This document shows positions 1 to 10,354 of a stretch of DNA of 64,000 nt, piece by piece. This DNA comes from Hippopus hippopus (lineage: Eukaryota > Mollusca > Bivalvia > Cardiida > Cardiidae), in the NCBI GenBank assembly GCA_946811185.2, contig OX328098.1, positions 37,511,650 to 37,575,649 of the forward strand. Direction: 5' to 3'. Each line of letters starts with the position of its first letter. Position 1 is the first letter of the stretch. The translations under genes and the position numbers were made by a program. The notes under the pieces are model-generated. The model worked only from the letters and a program-made list of their open reading frames with translations, was not told where the DNA came from and did not search any database.

Positions 1-794
1 ATTTTCTCCTTATACTGCAATGTTTTCAAAAGTCTTCTCCCTCTATTAAAACTTGACTTGAGATTGTTTGATAAACTGTTAAACCCTAATTCCTGAAGAT
101 TTTCCATATCTTACAAGAATGTTTTTGAAGTTGTTTGCTTCAGTTGTTTTGTAAGAAGTAATGAATTAAGTATTCTGAAGTTTAGAGAACTGTATTGCTA
201 TTCCAAATATATGGGGCATAACTGTGCAGGCTTTTCAGAAATGGCATGACTGTGGCAAGATGCATATCCGTAAGTGTTCATCGAATGCCAAAATCCTAAG
301 TAGGGAAAAACATGCGAGTCAGCTTTGCCTTGAAAGTTGATGGCTTTAAAAACAATATCAATGCAAAACTCAATTAATTTCACAAGTATTTGTGTATTCT
401 AATCCATTCATGAATTATTCAGCTGTATAAAAGTCTCATCATGGTTGGACTACTGCTGATGGCCTCATACTATATTTGTGATTAAAATGGTTTGACATAT
501 CTAAGTTACTCAGGTTTTAACTGTATATAGTTTGATGCTAATGATCAACCATAGCTAGAATTTTATATACCTCTCTGTCCATCTGTCTGTATGTTAGCAA
601 TTTTGTGTCTCTTCTTTATCTGTTGAACCCCAGGTCTAATTTGTAAAATATTTCACACAAGAGTGCACTTTCATGAGACAAAAAGCAGAGGGGTCAAAAG
701 TCCAATGCTTTTGATACCTTCCTTTGTTCATATACCGTCGCATTTGTTGATTTAACTTTTTTTACAATTAATATTCTCTATCTCTCACTTACAG
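1..794. other. Intronic or upstream sequence, no exon recognised
   Basis: No convincing coding exon was found here on either strand. It ends in a pyrimidine-rich stretch and CAG, a good splice acceptor for the exon at 795. Bases about 560-720 resemble a dispersed repeat also seen near 5160-5250 and 28380-28520, with a shared phrase around 'ccaggtctgattt' and 'atttcacaaa'. The earlier exons of the membrane-protein gene should lie in or before this stretch. Confidence 0.5.
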
Positions 795-869
795 TAACTG
801 TAAGTACAACAACAGCAACATCAGTATCGACAGGCCAAGAGCATGAACAGCCAGGCAAGGAAGATAAAG
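795..869 (+). CDS. Membrane protein, stalk exon (third from last)
   Basis: A 75-nt internal exon bounded by a CAG acceptor and a GTATCT donor. It enters with two bases of a split codon, reads 24 codons and leaves with one base (phase 1). The peptide is rich in Thr and Ser (TVSTTTATSVSTG) and then turns charged (EHEQPGKEDK). This suits an O-glycosylated extracellular stalk just before a membrane helix. Phase and content join it to the exon at 1954. I do not recognise the family, because the extracellular domains lie upstream of the window. Confidence 0.6.
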
Positions 870-886
870 GTATCTTTCTATTTGGT

Positions 887-1113
887 TTAATCCTTTACCA
901 AACAATTCTGTGTTTCCATGATAGTGAGGAGGAAACCTTTTGTAAACACTGTAGGAGAAGCATAAAATACTGGTAACCAGCACTTTCCCCCTTTCCCACA
1001 ATGTTTTCTATCTTGTTTTGAACAAATATCAACATTTGAAACATTTATTTTGCCAACAGGAAAAACTTTCCTTTTGGATAAGTCTAAAATTTTGTGGTTT
1101 GGTAAAGGATTAA
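887..1113 (+). mobile_element. TTAA-flanked hairpin MITE, copy in the membrane-gene intron
   Basis: A 219-bp body (891-1109) lies between TTAA (887-890) and TTAA (1110-1113). It starts TCCTTTACCA and ends TGGTAAAGGA. The diverged hairpin core with GGTAACC at its centre sits near 950-1010. It belongs to the piggyBac-like MITE family described under 49495-49723. The short open frames here are by-products of the repeat. Confidence 0.75.
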
Positions 1114-1362
1114 CTGTGTTTTTGTTGATTGATTTTTCCAGTATAACATCGATGTCACATTCTAAAGATATTAGGTATTTTAAATGGCCAGCCATGGGGG
1201 CTCAAACCCATACCCTGAAGTGGCCAGAGGCTTGATAATGACAAATTCTACACTTTACAACTTGAGCTTTTCAGACTGGTTAAGTGTACACTGAATGAGC
1301 CGATATTTATATTGCAATGTGGGAAAATGTTTTTGAAAAATTATGATGAAAATACACAATGC

Positions 1363-1570
1363 TTAACCCTTTACCAAAAAACAAAAATGTAGACTTCTCC
1401 AACTTGAAAGATTTTGCCAATGAAAATTTAAATGTTGCTCAAATGATAGAATTTGTCTTAGATAGTGTAGAAAAAATCGTGGAAAAAGAAGAAAATGCTA
1501 GTTACCATCAATATTTTGTAAAGGCTTCTTCCACAGAGTAATTTAAACATGAGATTTTGTGGTTAAGGGG
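1363..1570 (-). mobile_element. TTAA-flanked hairpin MITE, reverse orientation
   Basis: It begins TTAACCCTTTACCA at 1363 and continues with the 'reverse' arm of the family, where the phrases CAAATGATAGAATTTGTC and GCTAGTTACC mark the core. The right terminus is eroded (ggttaaggggta). The 60-residue frame 1359-1541 falls wholly inside it and is not a gene. Confidence 0.65.
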
Positions 1571-1953
1571 TAGGCAAGCTAATTTATGACAGGAATAAGA
1601 AATTAGCTTAATTTTTTTCCATTTCTTAATGTCATATGAATTTAGAATACTTCACAGAAAAAAAAACCAGGACATATGGTGGTGGTGGTGATGTTAACTA
1701 ATTTGGTATCAAATGAACCCTGAGACAACTTGAAAAATTAAATATGAACCAAAGTACTTCAATTGCACAACCTTTTTGCCCCATATATTATACAGTGAAC
1801 ATCCCACAGCAGGCCTCTATACAGTGTGACTTTTATCTACACAGTCTATCAAATTTGTTCTCTGCCCTTTAAAGGTGAAATAGGTAAGAATCCAAAGCAT
1901 AGACAGTATAAATCACGATCAGACTTCCCTCTTCATTTACATATGATTTACAG

Positions 1954-2047
1954 ATGATTTGGCGATGTACATTGGACTTGCTATCTCTGGTGTTGCTCTG
2001 GTTGTATCCTTGACTGTCTGTGGTTTGTTTGTTAATAGGAACATTAA
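1954..2047 (+). CDS. Membrane protein, transmembrane exon (second from last)
   Basis: A 94-nt exon between a CAG acceptor and a GTAAGT donor. Its first two bases complete the codon opened at 869, giving Asp. It then encodes about 25 hydrophobic residues (YIGLAISGVALVVSLTVCGL and flanks), followed by N-R-N-I-K, a basic stop-transfer signal. This is a type I single-pass helix with the C-terminus in the cytoplasm. It leaves with two bases, which match the exon at 4142. Confidence 0.75.
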
Positions 2048-2227
2048 GTAAGTAATCAGTGTAACAGTCCACCCTCTTATCTACTTTAAATATGGCTTAC
2101 AACACGTGAAAAGAGGCATTCGGACATTTGCGTAAAGTGTCGTCTCGGATCAGCCTCATCTGCAAATGCTCTGAATAAGGACAAATCTAAAATTTTGTTG
2201 CTTGGTAAAGAATCAACGATATTATAT

Positions 2228-3033
2228 ACTCCTCACAAAAAGTTAAGCAACAATAAATTACCGCAGCACCAGAATTTTATTATTACACATATAGACAATT
2301 TCACTGTATAAATGTAATGAGAACTGAGTTACAAACCAGTCCAAGCAACTCCGTACTTCTGTCAGATAATGTTTCTCCACTTACAGGCCTTTGAAGTAAG
2401 GCACTGTCTAAATCCACATGCAAAAAAGTGGTATACTACCCAAATGTTTTAAAATCTCTAAGATTCATTCAATCTGCAACAGTCAGTACACGGTGTGGCC
2501 ACCATTAGCACAGAAATAAGCTTGAACTCTTCTGGGCAATTTGAGTGGCCAGCAAGATCTCCAGATCTCAATCCGACTGAGCATACGTGAGACATTCTAG
2601 GTAGGCGTGTCAATGATGGAAATGTGAGGCCTCAGAACTCCCAACACCTTGAGCAACTTTTGAGTCAGGAATGGCAGGATATTCTCACAACAACAGCTAG
2701 ACAGCTTAATCTGGTCAATGCCCAAAAGAGTTAAAGCTTGTATTCGTGCTAGTGGTGGTCATACTGTGTACTGAATGTGTCCCGGTTGCAGATTGATCAA
2801 ATTTTAGGGATTTTAAAACATCTGGGTAGTATGCCACTTTTTTGCATGTGGATTTAGACAGTTCCTTACTTCAAAAGCCTGAAAGTGAGAAACATGATCT
2901 GATAGAAGTACAGAATTGCTTGCACTGGTTTTTAACTCAATACTCGTTACATTTATACAATGAAATTGTCTATATGTGTAATAATAAAATTTTGGTACAA
3001 CGGTATTTCATTGTTGCTTAACTTTTTGTGAGT
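2228..3033 (+). mobile_element. Degenerate Tc1-like transposon with long inverted repeats
   Basis: An element of about 0.8 kb flanked by TA. The left end has CTCACAAAAAGTTAAGCAAC and the right end carries its complement at about 3007-3030. The inverted repeats run more than 200 bp, and the right arm mirrors the left through the 'gtggatttagaca' phrase. Between them is a transposase remnant on +, about 2545-2720: WPARSPDLNPTEH, then D-I-L-G-R-R-V. This is the C-terminal Tc1/mariner catalytic region. The N-terminal DNA-binding part and the first two catalytic aspartates are missing, so it is a dead, internally deleted copy. Confidence 0.8.
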
Positions 3034-3279
3034 ATATATTTGAGCCAGTGTGATGATCAAACGTATCTACAAATAATTTTTTTATCCGCAAATGCTTTCA
3101 CTTTGGACAAGTCTAAAATTGTGTTTTCTAGTAAAAAATTAAAGTGTTTGCCCATTATGTAATTCCTTTCATTTGATTTATTAAGAAAGCTTTAAAACCT
3201 TTTTATACATCAACAACATATTACCGTAATTTTTAAAGTGCCTTTCGTGACTAAAGTTGCCTTTACCGCCATTGCACCA

Positions 3280-3585
3280 GAGCCCTGGTTATGAGCTCAG
3301 TCGGTAGCGTACAGGACTTGAGAACAGGGGATCATGGGTTCAATTTCCTGGCTCAGCCATTTTTTTTCCAAGGATTGATGATAGTCATTGCAACAGGATT
3401 CATTTCTCTCCCACCGCTGACCATTGTTTTGACGATGGTTATGTGGGAAAGCAGCCAGTGGCTTGGAAAGAAAATTGTGTGGAACACTGGTAAAAAGAGA
3501 CCCATGGAAAGCATAGATAGGTGCAGTGGTGGCAGACATATAACTGAAATAATATTGAAAACGGCATTAAACACTGTATAATCAA
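3280..3585 (+). mobile_element. tRNA-derived SINE
   Basis: The head looks like a tRNA: an A-box-like GAGCTCAGTCGGTAGCG at about 3293 and a B-box-like GGGTTCAATTTCC at about 3337. The body has the GTCATTGCAACAGGATTC phrase. The tail ends with ACTGAAATAATATTGAAAAC and a degenerate GGCATTAAACACTGTATAATCAA. Related copies lie at 26546, 38311 and, on the other strand, 44791. Open frames here are shadows. Confidence 0.8.
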
Positions 3586-4141
3586 CAGCCATTGCAGATC
3601 AAGATTAGACTGCACAAAATATGCCGTCTGATCTTTGATCTGCTCTGTCTGCTTTACTGAAACACTGTGCACAAAACCAAATATGAATTTGCAAGTATTT
3701 GAGTCTTACTTTTTCACAGAAATTTTATTAGTTGGGATTTTAATCAGTGCTCTAAGGGTGAATCGATCTCAACTGTTGCTTTCAGGAAACCCTACTAGGG
3801 CCTGTATACACCAACCATTCATAGTCTTATTCTCCAGAGTTTACTAAATTTGAAAGTAACACAATTTCTGGTTAGCTAAACCATTTGGTTTAGCCAATCA
3901 AAAGTTTTGTTTCTTTCAAATATAGAAAATCTTGGGGAATACGACAAAGAACATTCTTTAGAATGGTTGGTGAATATTGACCCTGTAATTGGTCCATGAT
4001 GGGGGTCATTCCAAAAGTTCGGTTGACCCTGCTTATCATAGGATTTAAAGCTCCAGTCTTTGATGCTCTCCCCCTTTACTGCTGTCTGCTATGTTCTATT
4101 CAGCTTGAAATAACAGATCAGTTTCTTCTATCCATCATCAG

Positions 4142-4478
4142 GAACAGGACAAGAAATAATTCTACCCCTCAAACTATGGTATCAACCTCAAACCGAACAG
4201 TGCAATACGAAGTTGATGAAGATAACGCTGTTATCCCTAACCCATTATACAGTACAGGTCAGGATGGCGTCCCTGTAAGTTCAGGAGCTGTAAGTGGACA
4301 TCGTCAGCAGACACTTGGTTTACCGTCCCATGTCAATGTTCAGGAAAGTGACTACCTACATCCAGTACAGTCCCCACCCCCACCCTATCAGGAAGAAGAC
4401 CATGAATATGCTGACATTATGTTTCCTGGAAAAGAAATAAAATTTTTCGAAATTATGGCTAATGATTCTGGGATATAA
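4142..4478 (+). CDS. Membrane protein, cytoplasmic-tail exon and stop
   Basis: The terminal exon starts after CAG (4139-4141), completes the split Lys codon from 2047 and reads 111 residues to TAA at 4476-4478. The upstream part of the frame (from 3996) is intron. The tail is hydrophilic and carries possible adaptor motifs: NPLY at about 4240-4252 (PTB or endocytic type), a Pro-rich PPPPYQEE at about 4375-4398 (PPxY, WW-domain type), and YADI nearby (a possible phosphotyrosine site). Such tails are common in invertebrate scavenger, EGF-repeat and adhesion receptors, but the family cannot be named without the ectodomain. The Ty3/gypsy element lies 0.9 kb downstream. Confidence 0.75.
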
Positions 4479-5384
4479 TAGAATCCACATGCAAGTAATG
4501 AGAAAAGTATCCATGTCTATTTAATCATGTACATGTACGTTTTTAAGTATTTGATATTAACATTTTACCAGATGACAGAATTTTAGACTCATCTACATAA
4601 AAAGTGTTTGCTGATGACAATTTAAAAAAAAATGGTAACCAGCATATTCTCTGCTTTCCCACCTTTGCAAAATTCGTTCATTTTCAGGGTTGTTTAAACA
4701 CAGAACTGTTTGGTAAGGGTTTACAGATATCATTTAACTCTTGACCAGATGACAAGATTTTGAAATAGTCCAAGTTAGGATTATTTGTCAGACAAATAAA
4801 TTTAGGCCGAAATGATGGGATATATCTTTAGAAGGCTAGAAAACATGTGGGAAAAGGAGATAATGCTTCTACCAGCATATTCTTCTTTTCCCAAATTGGT
4901 TACACAGGCCTTTTTCTTCAAGATGCTGTTTCCAGCATTTTCAGCTTTGCTCAAAAACGTTTCCTACCCTTTGAATCATAAATTTAGTCAATTGAACAAC
5001 ATTCAATTTGTCAGTTGCAAATGCTATAAATATTGATGAGTCGGGAAAGTATTAAGAATATCAACGGACATTTTGATAAACATCTCAAAGATAGATATAC
5101 CTGTTTTGTAGGTCAGTTTATCTAAATTTGAATGCTGTAAAACAACTTTTTTGTTAATCGAATGGAAACAGCTTGTCTATCTTTCTGTGTGTCCATCTGT
5201 CAGCATGATCATAGGTAATGTTAAGGTAAACATCTCCCTCAGATTTGCTGAAGAAAAAGGCTTTTGAACTTTATACTTTGTACATTGTTTGCAACTATTA
5301 ACCAGAAACTTTAGATGTAGAACATGTAATATAAAGATGTCTACCCTAAAGTGTTAAAGAATAATCACCCCTTGAGCATAAAAG
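4479..5384. other. 3' flank of the membrane-protein gene
   Basis: It should hold the 3' UTR. An eroded reverse copy of the hairpin MITE is visible at about 4563-4724 (ends TTTACCAGA and GGTAAGGGTTTA), and a second fragment at about 4735-4920. Nothing coding was seen. The last four bases (AAAG) are the left target-site copy of the retrotransposon. Confidence 0.5.
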
Positions 5385-6309
5385 TGTAGCGTACCAACAA
5401 ATTAACTAGGGAACTAAGGTATAAACAAGACTTTCTCCAAAGCGCTATTAAGTTGGCGTCACAATTCCTCGAAAATACGTAAACAGTCGGAGGGTCACCG
5501 TTGAGCAGCCTTGGGTGAAATCTCAAGCCTCGGTAAAGCCCCGCATCAATTGCTTCAAAAATGCAACATGTGGCTTCAATGAAGTTACACCATGACCTCG
5601 ATGACGCTATAAAATTTGGCTTCAATGAAGTTTGTACTGTAGCGTCAATGACGCTGCGCAGTTGCTGCAATAAAGCTCCCACCGCAGCTTCAATGATGCT
5701 ACGCACAACAAACCTTAGCTTCAGAGTTCTCCTGTCTTGTAGTATTGAATTACCAACCACAACAACTGAGCCGAGCCGCCCGACGTCAAAATGCTCCTTA
5801 ATATCTGTTAGAATGTAACAGAGAAAGGTAGCATACAAACTGTCTAATTACCCAAATCTCGAGCTGTTGTTGTAGCAATGTTAACTACCTGCTGTTCTCA
5901 CACGAACTGCCGCTCAACTGACTTGCATCCGCTTTTATACCCTCTCTCTATTGAGCGCCACCTAGTGGGGTTACGGCTTCTACCGAACTCTACCGGACAC
6001 CAACGAAGTGATTATTTACGGTCTAATGAGCGCCTGGAGACTGCAGATCATTGATTAACTAAGGCGTGTACAATATTTACAAGTAAATGGAGGCGTAGGC
6101 CATGTAGCATAAAAATTACAGTTATCATTATAACCAACGTGAGTTACTAACGTTTCTCGAGATTGTTAGGGAAGATTGGGGGAAAGATACTAACCAAAAA
6201 AATGCGATGAAATGTACCGTTGCTTCCTCTGTGCAAATGCCGCTGTCTAAGTAAAGGGGAGCAACTTTTGTTGATTCTTGGGCTATCGTACCATACAAAA
6301 TTCGCTACA
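5385..6309 (-). repeat. 3' LTR of the Ty3/gypsy element
   Basis: It matches 12079-13004 almost base for base and begins and ends with the 7-bp inverted repeat TGTAGCG/CGCTACA. It contains repeated short CTTCAATGAAG-like and GTCAATGACGCT-like motifs at about 5570-5700, and a TATA box at 5932-5939. The long open frame 5365-5838 lies mostly inside the LTR and recurs in the other LTR. I treat it as non-genic. Confidence 0.93.
5932..5939 (-). promoter_or_regulatory. TATA box in the 3' LTR
   Basis: Reads TATAAAAG on the minus strand in the context GGGTATAAAAGCGG, identical to the copy in the 5' LTR. From this LTR it would drive transcription out toward lower coordinates, that is toward and antisense to the membrane-protein gene. 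Confidence 0.6.
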
Positions 6310-6323
6310 CTACCCACGCCTCC
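6310..6323 (-). other. Candidate polypurine tract
   Basis: On minus the bases just before the 3' LTR read CGGAGGCGTGGGTAG. This is purine-rich but interrupted. Its position is right for plus-strand priming, though the match is imperfect. Confidence 0.4.
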
Positions 6324-6446
6324 GATTTCACGCGCCTTGCGTGGATAACAACGATTGAACAACAAATTTATGTGCAACCGAATCTTTTCTTTTCTAGTAA
6401 CAGTGTAACACACTTTTCTCAAACAATAAAAGGGAAAATAACTCTG

Positions 6447-8783
6447 TCAGAAACTGAATATATTACAAAGCAAACGGTTAACCTGACCGAAGATAGTCCA
6501 AATGTTGGATGAACTTAAAAAAACATGATGAAATATGAATTGCTTTGCCCATAAAACATCTACCCTAATGGGCATGTTTAAAACTTCCCCCTCAGGGCCA
6601 AGTCTCACAACGACACTTTTTGAGTCGATAGGAGTACTTTTAAGGTAGCCCCCAAGATTGAATACGGAATCCTTTGGATCACGGATTGATGTATCCGAAG
6701 AGTAAATCAGTCCTCCTTTTTCTTCAACCTCAATTATCTTTCTATAAAGCTTTCCATCCCTTGATGAACTGCATGTTATCACGACCTCTGTTGGTTCTTG
6801 TGCTTGTGCGAGGTCATCATCACTTGATACCCTAACGATCCGTTTACTACTGGAGGGTGGCACTGCATCTGAGGTCTCTGTTTCTGATGCTTTTCGTTTC
6901 TTTGGTGCCAAGACTGGCATCGGACATGTTTGCTTGCAATAGGTTCGACCCTCCAAAACCTTCTCTGGATCTGGGTCTTTATCAACTCCCTCCGATACTT
7001 CGATATCAGACTGATCTTCCCAGTCGCTGGTGCAGGCATCTGCTTCTTTGTCATCTGATGTCTCCACAGATGTATCATAGTCCGCAGACGTATTTCCGTG
7101 TTTCCCTCGGACATGCTGTAGGTACGACTTTCTTGATGTGAAAGTCTTCCTGCAGGTGTCACAACGGTCATTCTTCATGATGCAGGTCTCCACATAGTAA
7201 CGGTATTCATCCGGGCTAGGCAACGACTTCTTGCACTTTACACATACCAGGAGTGTCTTATCCTTCCTCTCTGTCATCTTAGTGCGGGCCATACAAGGTT
7301 CTCTGTAAGTAGAAAGAACATAATCTTTAATCCAAACTGGCTTCTTAATTTGTCTTTTTGGTCTAAAGTCCACCTCATATTCTTGATCCAATGGTTCCTC
7401 AAACATTCCTGTCTGTGAACCATCGTTCAGAAGAGTACTGCCTTCTCCGCTCAGCGTTTGTGATTTGCAGTGACGCAGACGATCACAATGAATCATTTGA
7501 GGGGCTTTAGACCGACCACAATTTACTCTATATAGGACGTTTGATAATCTATCCTTTATTTCATTAGAGCCTCTCCAGTATGAAGTTAGTTTTGAGGAAC
7601 AACCGACCTTTTTAACTGGGAAATAAACGTACGCTTTATCACCTACCTCAAACGTGTTAAAAGAAAGCCTACCATCGTAATATCTCTTTTGTCGTCTCAT
7701 AGCTTCGCCAGTATTTTGCCTGACAAATCTATGTGCCGTTTCAATTTTATCCTGGAGCTCCCATACCCACTGATTGAGAGGAGTGGGTTTTATACTAGAT
7801 GGCATTTGGTACATAAGGTCTGAAGGACATGACGTCTCTCTACCGAGCATGCACAGATTTGGTGTGAAGCCTGTCGTTTCGTGTTCTGCGGAGCGGTAAG
7901 CCATCATCACCAATTGCAAATGTTCATCCCAATCTGTGTGATTTTCATTCACAAATGTGCTCAACATGCCCACTAGCGTTTTGTTGAATCTCTCTACCAT
8001 ACCATCAGACATTGCATGATAAGGTGTGGTCCTTGTCTTCTCTATCTGTAATAAATCACACATTTCCCCGAATAACTGGCTTTCAAACTGGCGCCCTTGA
8101 TCAGAATGTATTCGTCTAGGAACTCCGAATCTGGATATTACCTGTTCTATCATTACAGTAGCTATTGTTTTTGTCTCCATATTTGGCATTGCGTGGCATT
8201 CCATCCATTTAGTGAAGTAATCACCAATTACCAGTATATATCGGTTCCCTCTATTAGTCTCTGGAAACTCACCCAGAATATCAACTGCTATTCTCTCCAT
8301 AGGGAAGCCGCTTCTCACAATTTCCATTGGTGCTCTATTGGTTTTTGTTGGATCTTTCCTTCTTGTGCACGCGTCACATCCCCCGACATAACATTTAACG
8401 TCATTTTTCATTCCTGGCCAGTAAAAGCTTTGTCGCACACGGCTCAGAGTTTTCTTGAAGCCTAGATGGCCTGATGCTCGTATGTCATGGCACAACTTCA
8501 AAATGTCTCTCCTCTTTGATAGCGGAACAATTACTTGATAATTTACCGCATTCTTATCAATGGCTTCCCATCGCCGAACTACCAGATCGTCATGAATTTC
8601 AAGACGTTCCCACTGACACATCAAAGCTTTTGAGTAATAACATTCACACCCTACTGCTTTTTGGTCTGGCCTTTCCTTTGCTTCGATCCACTTTCGGGAT
8701 CTGTGTGATATCTTTGTCCTGACCTTGTGCTTCTTTGAGATTAACTTGAATCCTATTTGGATTGGCCTCAATAGGTATAACAT
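6447..8783 (-). CDS. Ty3/gypsy integrase with C-terminal zinc-finger extension
   Basis: A 778-residue open frame. An HHCC zinc-binding domain lies at about residues 95-145 (H…H in HDIRASGHLG, C…C in CYVGGCDAC). The DDE core follows: Asp in AVDILG, Asp in HSDQGRQFES, Glu in MVERFNKT. A chromatin-type tail after it includes RYYDGRLSFNTFEVGDKAYV. About 300 residues beyond the core are not standard: two CxxC pairs (CVKCKKS and a later one), a classical C2H2 finger (CDTCRKTF…HVRGKHG, about 7105-7170), then an acidic Ser/Asp/Glu-rich stretch and a basic KKRK. The role of the extension is unknown; it could target integration or act as an accessory protein. The frame probably joins the RNase H part through a frameshift near 8850. 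Confidence 0.88.
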   Translation of the reverse strand: MLYLLRPIQIGFKLISKKHKVRTKISHRSRKWIEAKERPDQKAVGCECYYSKALMCQWERLEIHDDLVVRRWEAIDKNAVNYQVIVPLSKRRDILKLCHDIRASGHLGFKKTLSRVRQSFYWPGMKNDVKCYVGGCDACTRRKDPTKTNRAPMEIVRSGFPMERIAVDILGEFPETNRGNRYILVIGDYFTKWMECHAMPNMETKTIATVMIEQVISRFGVPRRIHSDQGRQFESQLFGEMCDLLQIEKTRTTPYHAMSDGMVERFNKTLVGMLSTFVNENHTDWDEHLQLVMMAYRSAEHETTGFTPNLCMLGRETSCPSDLMYQMPSSIKPTPLNQWVWELQDKIETAHRFVRQNTGEAMRRQKRYYDGRLSFNTFEVGDKAYVYFPVKKVGCSSKLTSYWRGSNEIKDRLSNVLYRVNCGRSKAPQMIHCDRLRHCKSQTLSGEGSTLLNDGSQTGMFEEPLDQEYEVDFRPKRQIKKPVWIKDYVLSTYREPCMARTKMTERKDKTLLVCVKCKKSLPSPDEYRYYVETCIMKNDRCDTCRKTFTSRKSYLQHVRGKHGNTSADYDTSVETSDDKEADACTSDWEDQSDIEVSEGVDKDPDPEKVLEGRTYCKQTCPMPVLAPKKRKASETETSDAVPPSSSKRIVRVSSDDDLAQAQEPTEVVITCSSSRDGKLYRKIIEVEEKGGLIYSSDTSIRDPKDSVFNLGGYLKSTPIDSKSVVVRLGPEGEVLNMPIRVDVLWAKQFIFHHVFLSSSNIWTIFGQVNRLLCNIFSF

Positions 8784-8856
8784 TCGCTATATCCTGAATA
8801 CCCTCATCCGACATACCACGTTGCTTACATGGCTTTCTGCTAAGTCCATCGGCATT

Positions 8857-9334
8857 TCAATGGCACCTCCTGGGTCTATGTTCTACTTTCATTTTGTAGG
8901 CAGACAGAACTTCAAGCCAGCGGGCCAGTTGCCCTTCAGAGTTTTTGAAATTTATAAGCCATCGGAGAGAACCATGGTCTGTCCTTACAGTGAAACTTTT
9001 CCCGTACAAATAGTGTCGGAAGTATTTTACGTAATGGACAAGTGCATACAACTCGTGTTTTACTTGCAAAGGCGACAGGTCTTTCTTGTCCGTCAAAATT
9101 TTGAGACAAAACAGCCCCAATACCATAGTCACTCGCGTCAGTATCCAATATAAACTCATTTGCATAATTTGGGTGAGCAAGGACGGGAACGTCGCACAAA
9201 CATTCCTTCAGCTTCATAAAAGACTGTTGACAGTCTTTATTCCATTCAAACTGTTTATCCTTTTCCGTCAGCTTGTGCAGCGGCTTCGCTATGTTAGCAA
9301 AGCCTTTAATGAACCTCCTATAATAACTGCACAA
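8857..9334 (-). pseudogene. RNase H region of the Ty3/gypsy pol, frameshifted
   Basis: Two overlapping frames cover it: 9334-8936 and 9180-8857. The first holds the connection domain and the RNase H start ([16 protein letters not shown]). The second holds its end ([14 protein letters not shown] and HRPRR). The shift between them is near 9075-9090. Another break near 9345 separates this region from RT. Order and spacing fit Ty3/gypsy RNase H exactly. Confidence 0.85.
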
Positions 9335-9347
9335 ACCTAAGAATGAT

Positions 9348-10325
9348 CTAACATCCGTTACATTGCTTGGTTCGACCCAGTCTCGTATAGCCCTGGTTTT
9401 TTTCGGGATCAGTCTTTATTCCCTCACGGGACACAATATGACCAAGGTAGACAACCTCCGTTTGAAAAAGCTGACATTTTCTCGGCTTCAGTTTGAGGCC
9501 AGCATCCTGCATCTTCCCAAGTACTTGATCAAGGTTCGAAATCATTTCCCCAAAAGAGCGAGCATGGACGATAATGTCGTCCAAATATATCAAGCAAATT
9601 TTCCAGTTGAGGCCTGCCAGCACCATCTCCATAAGTCTCTCAAAGGTAGCCGGGGCATTGCACAATCCAAATGGCATAACTTTAAACTCAAATAATCCCC
9701 GCCTAGAATTGAATGCTGTCTTACATCGATCCGCTTTTTCCAACTGTACCTGCCAGTAACCGGAATTTAAATCGAAACAAGAGAACCACTGCGCTCCAGA
9801 AAGCTGCTCTAAAGAGTCATCAATTCTAGGGATTGGGTACGAGTCTTTCACCGTGACATCATTCAATCGCCTATAATCCACACAAAAACGTTTGCTACCG
9901 TCTTTCTTTGTTACCAGTACAATACCACTACTCCAAGGGCTATTAGACGGCTGAATTACGTTCTTGCGTAACATCTCGTTGATTTGTCGATCTATCTCTG
10001 AATTCAAGTGCACAGGGTTCCTTCTTAAGGGTTGCTTTATTGGATGTGTATCTCCTGTATGGATTCTATGCCTTACAAGACCTGTTCTCCCTAGGTCGTC
10101 ATCTGATTCTGAGAATACCAACGAATATTTTGTAAGTAACTTCCGTACCTCCCTGGATTGTTCTGGGGTCATGCCATCAACAGTCTTGTTGTAAAGATCC
10201 TCGAGGTGGTTTGGTAGCTGATTAGATTTTGACATCGCCGACATGTCCTTGCTAGTAGTAACTGGACTTAACTGACCAATATGAGTCCCCCGATATAACT
10301 TGCTTTCTGAATCCGAAATATTCAT
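9348..10325 (-). CDS. Reverse transcriptase of the Ty3/gypsy element
   Basis: A 325-residue frame with the full RT fingers and palm: [39 protein letters not shown] (first catalytic Asp), [14 protein letters not shown] and the YLDD active site at about 9575-9586. The frame ends early with a non-family tail (after DPEKN), showing a frameshift near 9390. It lies downstream of protease in the usual gypsy order. RT copies element RNA into cDNA within cytoplasmic particles. Confidence 0.9.
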   Translation of the reverse strand: MNISDSESKLYRGTHIGQLSPVTTSKDMSAMSKSNQLPNHLEDLYNKTVDGMTPEQSREVRKLLTKYSLVFSESDDDLGRTGLVRHRIHTGDTHPIKQPLRRNPVHLNSEIDRQINEMLRKNVIQPSNSPWSSGIVLVTKKDGSKRFCVDYRRLNDVTVKDSYPIPRIDDSLEQLSGAQWFSCFDLNSGYWQVQLEKADRCKTAFNSRRGLFEFKVMPFGLCNAPATFERLMEMVLAGLNWKICLIYLDDIIVHARSFGEMISNLDQVLGKMQDAGLKLKPRKCQLFQTEVVYLGHIVSREGIKTDPEKNQGYTRLGRTKQCNGC

Positions 10326-10354
10326 AATTCGAACAGGGACTAAGGGTCCGCCAT

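Noticed and set aside
1359..1541. 60-residue plus-strand ORF
   Set aside because: It lies entirely within a TTAA MITE copy, and the same kind of frame appears in other reverse copies.
3280..3360. tRNA gene with A and B boxes
   Set aside because: The boxes belong to a SINE head. There is no full cloverleaf, and a SINE body and tail follow.
3291..3592. Several 77-96 residue ORFs on both strands
   Set aside because: All are shadows in a SINE, overlapping each other on both strands with no domain.
6857..7141. 94-residue plus-strand ORF
   Set aside because: Antisense shadow of the integrase extension.
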